Origin: Erginobacter sp964587835
Lineage (GTDB): Bacteria; Auribacterota; Erginobacteria; Erginobacterales; Erginobacteraceae
NCBI GenBank assembly: GCA_964587835.1
Contig: CAZPMN010000001.1
Span: forward strand, 117,546-181,545
DNA length: 64,000 nt
Reading direction: 5' to 3'
Of this stretch, positions 61,912-64,000 are shown in pieces. How positions within the stretch are numbered: position 1 is the stretch's first letter; each line of letters begins with the position of its first letter. Under the pieces are notes generated by a model, which did no database searches, had not been told where the DNA came from, and worked only from the letters and a program-made list of their open reading frames with translations. The position numbers and the translations under genes were made by a program.

Positions 61912-64000
61912 ATGGGTATCAAATCGAACATCCTGGCGGTACTTATCCTGTCGGCATTATTGGTTGCCTGTACTGGATTGGCCGGCGAATTTCACCTCGA
62001 CTATTCAACCTACCTGGGGGGAGATGGGGCCGACCAGGGTTATGCCGTCGCGGTTGACTCCGCCCGGCGGGCCTTTGTCGTCGGATCCACCCTCTCCACC
62101 GATTTCCCCACCGCCAATCTCTGCCAGCAGCCCGCTTCCTCCGGTTCGAACGACGCCTTTATCAGTGCCTTTTCCCCCGACGGTTCCGCGCTGCTATTTT
62201 CTACTTATTTAGGGGGAATCGGGGCCGAATGGGCTTACGACATCGCCCTCGATGAAGACAACGGTTACTATTATCTCTGCGGCTGGACCGCCTCCGGCGA
62301 CTTCCCGGTCGTCAGCGCCTACCAAGGTGCCTCTGGAGGGGACAACGATGTTTTCGTTTCCCGCCTCGACGCCGCAGGCAACCTCGATTACTCCACCTAC
62401 CTGGGGGGTGCCGGTTCCGATATGGGGATGGGGATCGCGGTCTTTGGCGGCGACTTTTACGTTACCGGGTACACCGCCTCGGCCGATTTCCCGACCGAGA
62501 CCCCCTACCAGGCTTCCGGGCCCGGGGGGAGCGCCGCCTTCCTCACCCGGTTCGACTCTTCCGGAGCGACCTTGGTCTTCTCCACCTATCTGGGGGGGAA
62601 TGACGTTGACCGGGCCAACGACCTGGCGGTCGGCCCCGACGGGTCGGTTTACCTGGCCGGCTACACGAAGTCGGGTAATTTTCCTACCCGCAACGCCTAC
62701 CCGTCCGCGCGGGGAAATTATGACGCCTTTCTGACGCGCTTCTCTTCTCCCGGTTCGTCGTTGATCTCATCCACCTATCTTGGAGGGGGGAATAACGATT
62801 ATGCCGTGGGGGTTGTTCTGGGCGAGGACGGGTCGGTTTACCTGTCCGGGAATACCTTCTCTGACAACTTCCCCACCATTAACCCTTTCCAGTCTGCCCG
62901 GTCGGGGACGAACTACGATGCTTTTTTGACCCGATTCTCCTCCTCGGGCAGTACTCTTATCTCTTCCAGCTACCTTGGCGGTACCGGCAACGAATTCATT
63001 GGAGGTGAAGTGGGCAGCGGTGCAGTGGGAAAAGGGCTCGCGCTCGACAATTGGGGGCGGGTTTACCTGACGGGCTCCACCGCCTCGACGGACTTTCCGA
63101 CCGAGAACGCTTACCCTGCGACCCTCGGCGGAACCACGTCCGCCTTCCTCACCGTCTTCGAACCCTCCGGCTCCGCTCTCTTCCTCTCCACCTATCTCGG
63201 GGGGAGCGGGGCGGACACCGGATACGCCGTAGCTGTCGATTCCCAGCGCTGGGGCTACCTGGCCGGGGCCACCTCCTCCACCGACTTTCCGACAGAGGCC
63301 CCCTTCCAGCCGGGACTGGCCACCGCCCCGGACGCCTTTCTCTCCCGGCTTAAGTGGATCACTCCCACCCCTTCGGTGACTCCGACTCCATCGGTTACCC
63401 CCACGCCATCGATTACCCCGACGCCGATCTATGACAACGCCCTCTGTATAAGACACCTCGAGGATGCGGACATCAATTGGACGCGCTCAACCCAGCCGGC
63501 CGGCTGGACTTATTACTTTCAGGCGGAGACATTGACGACCGGTTCGGGATATACCCGTTTCACCGATCACTGGGGATTCATCCAGGACAACCAGAATCAA
63601 TACCACGTGCAAGAAATTGACGATGTCCATTACCGGCTTCGCCTGCGGCTGGTTCCAGGCCAGGAGCCCTGGAATATCCATACCGGTGACTATCTGACTC
63701 TGACTTATGACGGAAGCCAGTCAATCCGGATCTACCTGGCCGCGATCTTCGGTACCGGCACCGGGCGGTTGTATTACCCGGACAAGCAGGGCAATACCTG
63801 GTTGGATTACGGGATGACCGCTCCGTTCGGTACAGTCCCTTCGCCCACCCCGGGCCCAACGGCTACCCCGGATCCGCCTCCCTGGATCTACGACTATAAC
63901 GGGAACGGGGTCTCCGACATCGGGGTCTACCGCCCCTCCTCGGGGCTCTGGGCGATCCGGGGGGTGACCCGGGCTTACTGGGGCAAGGCGGGAGGGGATG
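61912..64000 (+). CDS. SBBP beta-propeller lipoprotein, truncated by the window edge
   Basis: At least 696 residues from ATG 61912, with no stop before the right edge. Signal peptide with lipobox LLVACTG (Cys about 20). About seven SBBP units follow, each with variants of 'STYLGG...D.a..ia.D..G..Y..G.T.S.DFPT' (e.g. FSTYLGGNDVDRANDLAVG), the beta-propeller repeat. A PTPSVTPTPS linker leads to a beta-rich domain, then a second PTP linker and the repeat YDYNGNGVSDIGVYRPSSGL, of the FG-GAP/VCBS-like kind. It is probably an outer-surface protein; role unknown. Confidence 0.85.
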   Translation, partial: MGIKSNILAVLILSALLVACTGLAGEFHLDYSTYLGGDGADQGYAVAVDSARRAFVVGSTLSTDFPTANLCQQPASSGSNDAFISAFSPDGSALLFSTYLGGIGAEWAYDIALDEDNGYYYLCGWTASGDFPVVSAYQGASGGDNDVFVSRLDAAGNLDYSTYLGGAGSDMGMGIAVFGGDFYVTGYTASADFPTETPYQASGPGGSAAFLTRFDSSGATLVFSTYLGGNDVDRANDLAVGPDGSVYLAGYTKSGNFPTRNAYPSARGNYDAFLTRFSSPGSSLISSTYLGGGNNDYAVGVVLGEDGSVYLSGNTFSDNFPTINPFQSARSGTNYDAFLTRFSSSGSTLISSSYLGGTGNEFIGGEVGSGAVGKGLALDNWGRVYLTGSTASTDFPTENAYPATLGGTTSAFLTVFEPSGSALFLSTYLGGSGADTGYAVAVDSQRWGYLAGATSSTDFPTEAPFQPGLATAPDAFLSRLKWITPTPSVTPTPSVTPTPSITPTPIYDNALCIRHLEDADINWTRSTQPAGWTYYFQAETLTTGSGYTRFTDHWGFIQDNQNQYHVQEIDDVHYRLRLRLVPGQEPWNIHTGDYLTLTYDGSQSIRIYLAAIFGTGTGRLYYPDKQGNTWLDYGMTAPFGTVPSPTPGPTATPDPPPWIYDYNGNGVSDIGVYRPSSGLWAIRGVTRAYWGKAGGD

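Noticed and set aside
63358..63432. ACTCCCACCCCTTCGGTGAC-type tandem repeat as a possible CRISPR or regulatory array
   Set aside because: It encodes the PTPSVTPTPS linker of the SBBP protein in frame, with no spacer structure.

Overview
The window reads as a chromosome segment of a Gram-negative, GC-rich, probably uncultivated bacterium. This is inferred from a GT9 heptosyltransferase-type gene, a YejM-like inner-membrane sulfatase protein, lipobox-bearing proteins and a type IV pilin-like prepilin. The large SBBP-propeller lipoprotein with PTP linkers and a 'YRPSSGLWAIRG' repeat at the right end is a style I associate with candidate phyla such as Omnitrophota or Auribacterota. That placement is a guess and nothing in the window proves it. 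Most genes are tightly packed with 1-4 bp overlaps. I see no rRNA, tRNA, CRISPR array or transposase.

Region 1 (1-22.6 kb, almost all minus strand) is an envelope-polysaccharide locus with a peptide-modification cassette embedded in it. The polysaccharide part holds two polysaccharide deacetylases, a formyltransferase, four GT4 glycosyltransferases, a GT9 enzyme, a GT39-type membrane glycosyltransferase, a sulfatase-like membrane protein, and a tandem pair of WecA/MraY-type genes of which one has lost its catalytic residues. The embedded cassette contains a radical SAM/SPASM enzyme, a 52-residue Cys-containing precursor-like peptide whose start lies inside the radical SAM gene, an HPr-kinase-like protein, an S26-type peptidase, a secreted gingipain-like C25 protease, a nucleotidyltransferase and a PqqD-like protein. 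It looks like a ribosomally made, modified and exported peptide (RiPP) pathway.

Region 2 (23-32.5 kb, plus strand) is housekeeping: dnaK, groES, groEL, a ComF-like protein, an RluB-type pseudouridine synthase and clpB, with no CIRCE operator and no grpE, dnaJ or hrcA nearby. Several repeat families sit between these genes, sometimes supplying a stop codon. A convergent three-repeat protein of unknown function follows. Region 3 (32.6-43.4 kb, plus strand) joins NagZ, a MurC/Mpl-type ligase, a FolC-type ligase and NagA, which suggests cell-wall recycling. It continues with miaB, mutS, a NIL-domain protein and a pilin-like protein.

Region 4 (43.4-59.5 kb, mostly minus strand) is notable for combining DNA-uptake proteins with nucleic-acid and nucleoside catabolism. 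It has a DEDDh exonuclease, purine nucleoside phosphorylase, phosphopentomutase, a membrane DHH phosphoesterase, a stand-alone ComEC-type metallo-hydrolase, two ComEA-like helix-hairpin-helix proteins, a giant ComEC whose own metallo-hydrolase domain has lost its metal ligands, a 47-residue membrane peptide, and a pyrimidine nucleoside phosphorylase. The layout suggests import of DNA and its conversion to bases and pentose phosphate. Region 5 (59.7-64 kb) has the YejM-like gene and the truncated SBBP lipoprotein, which runs off the right edge.
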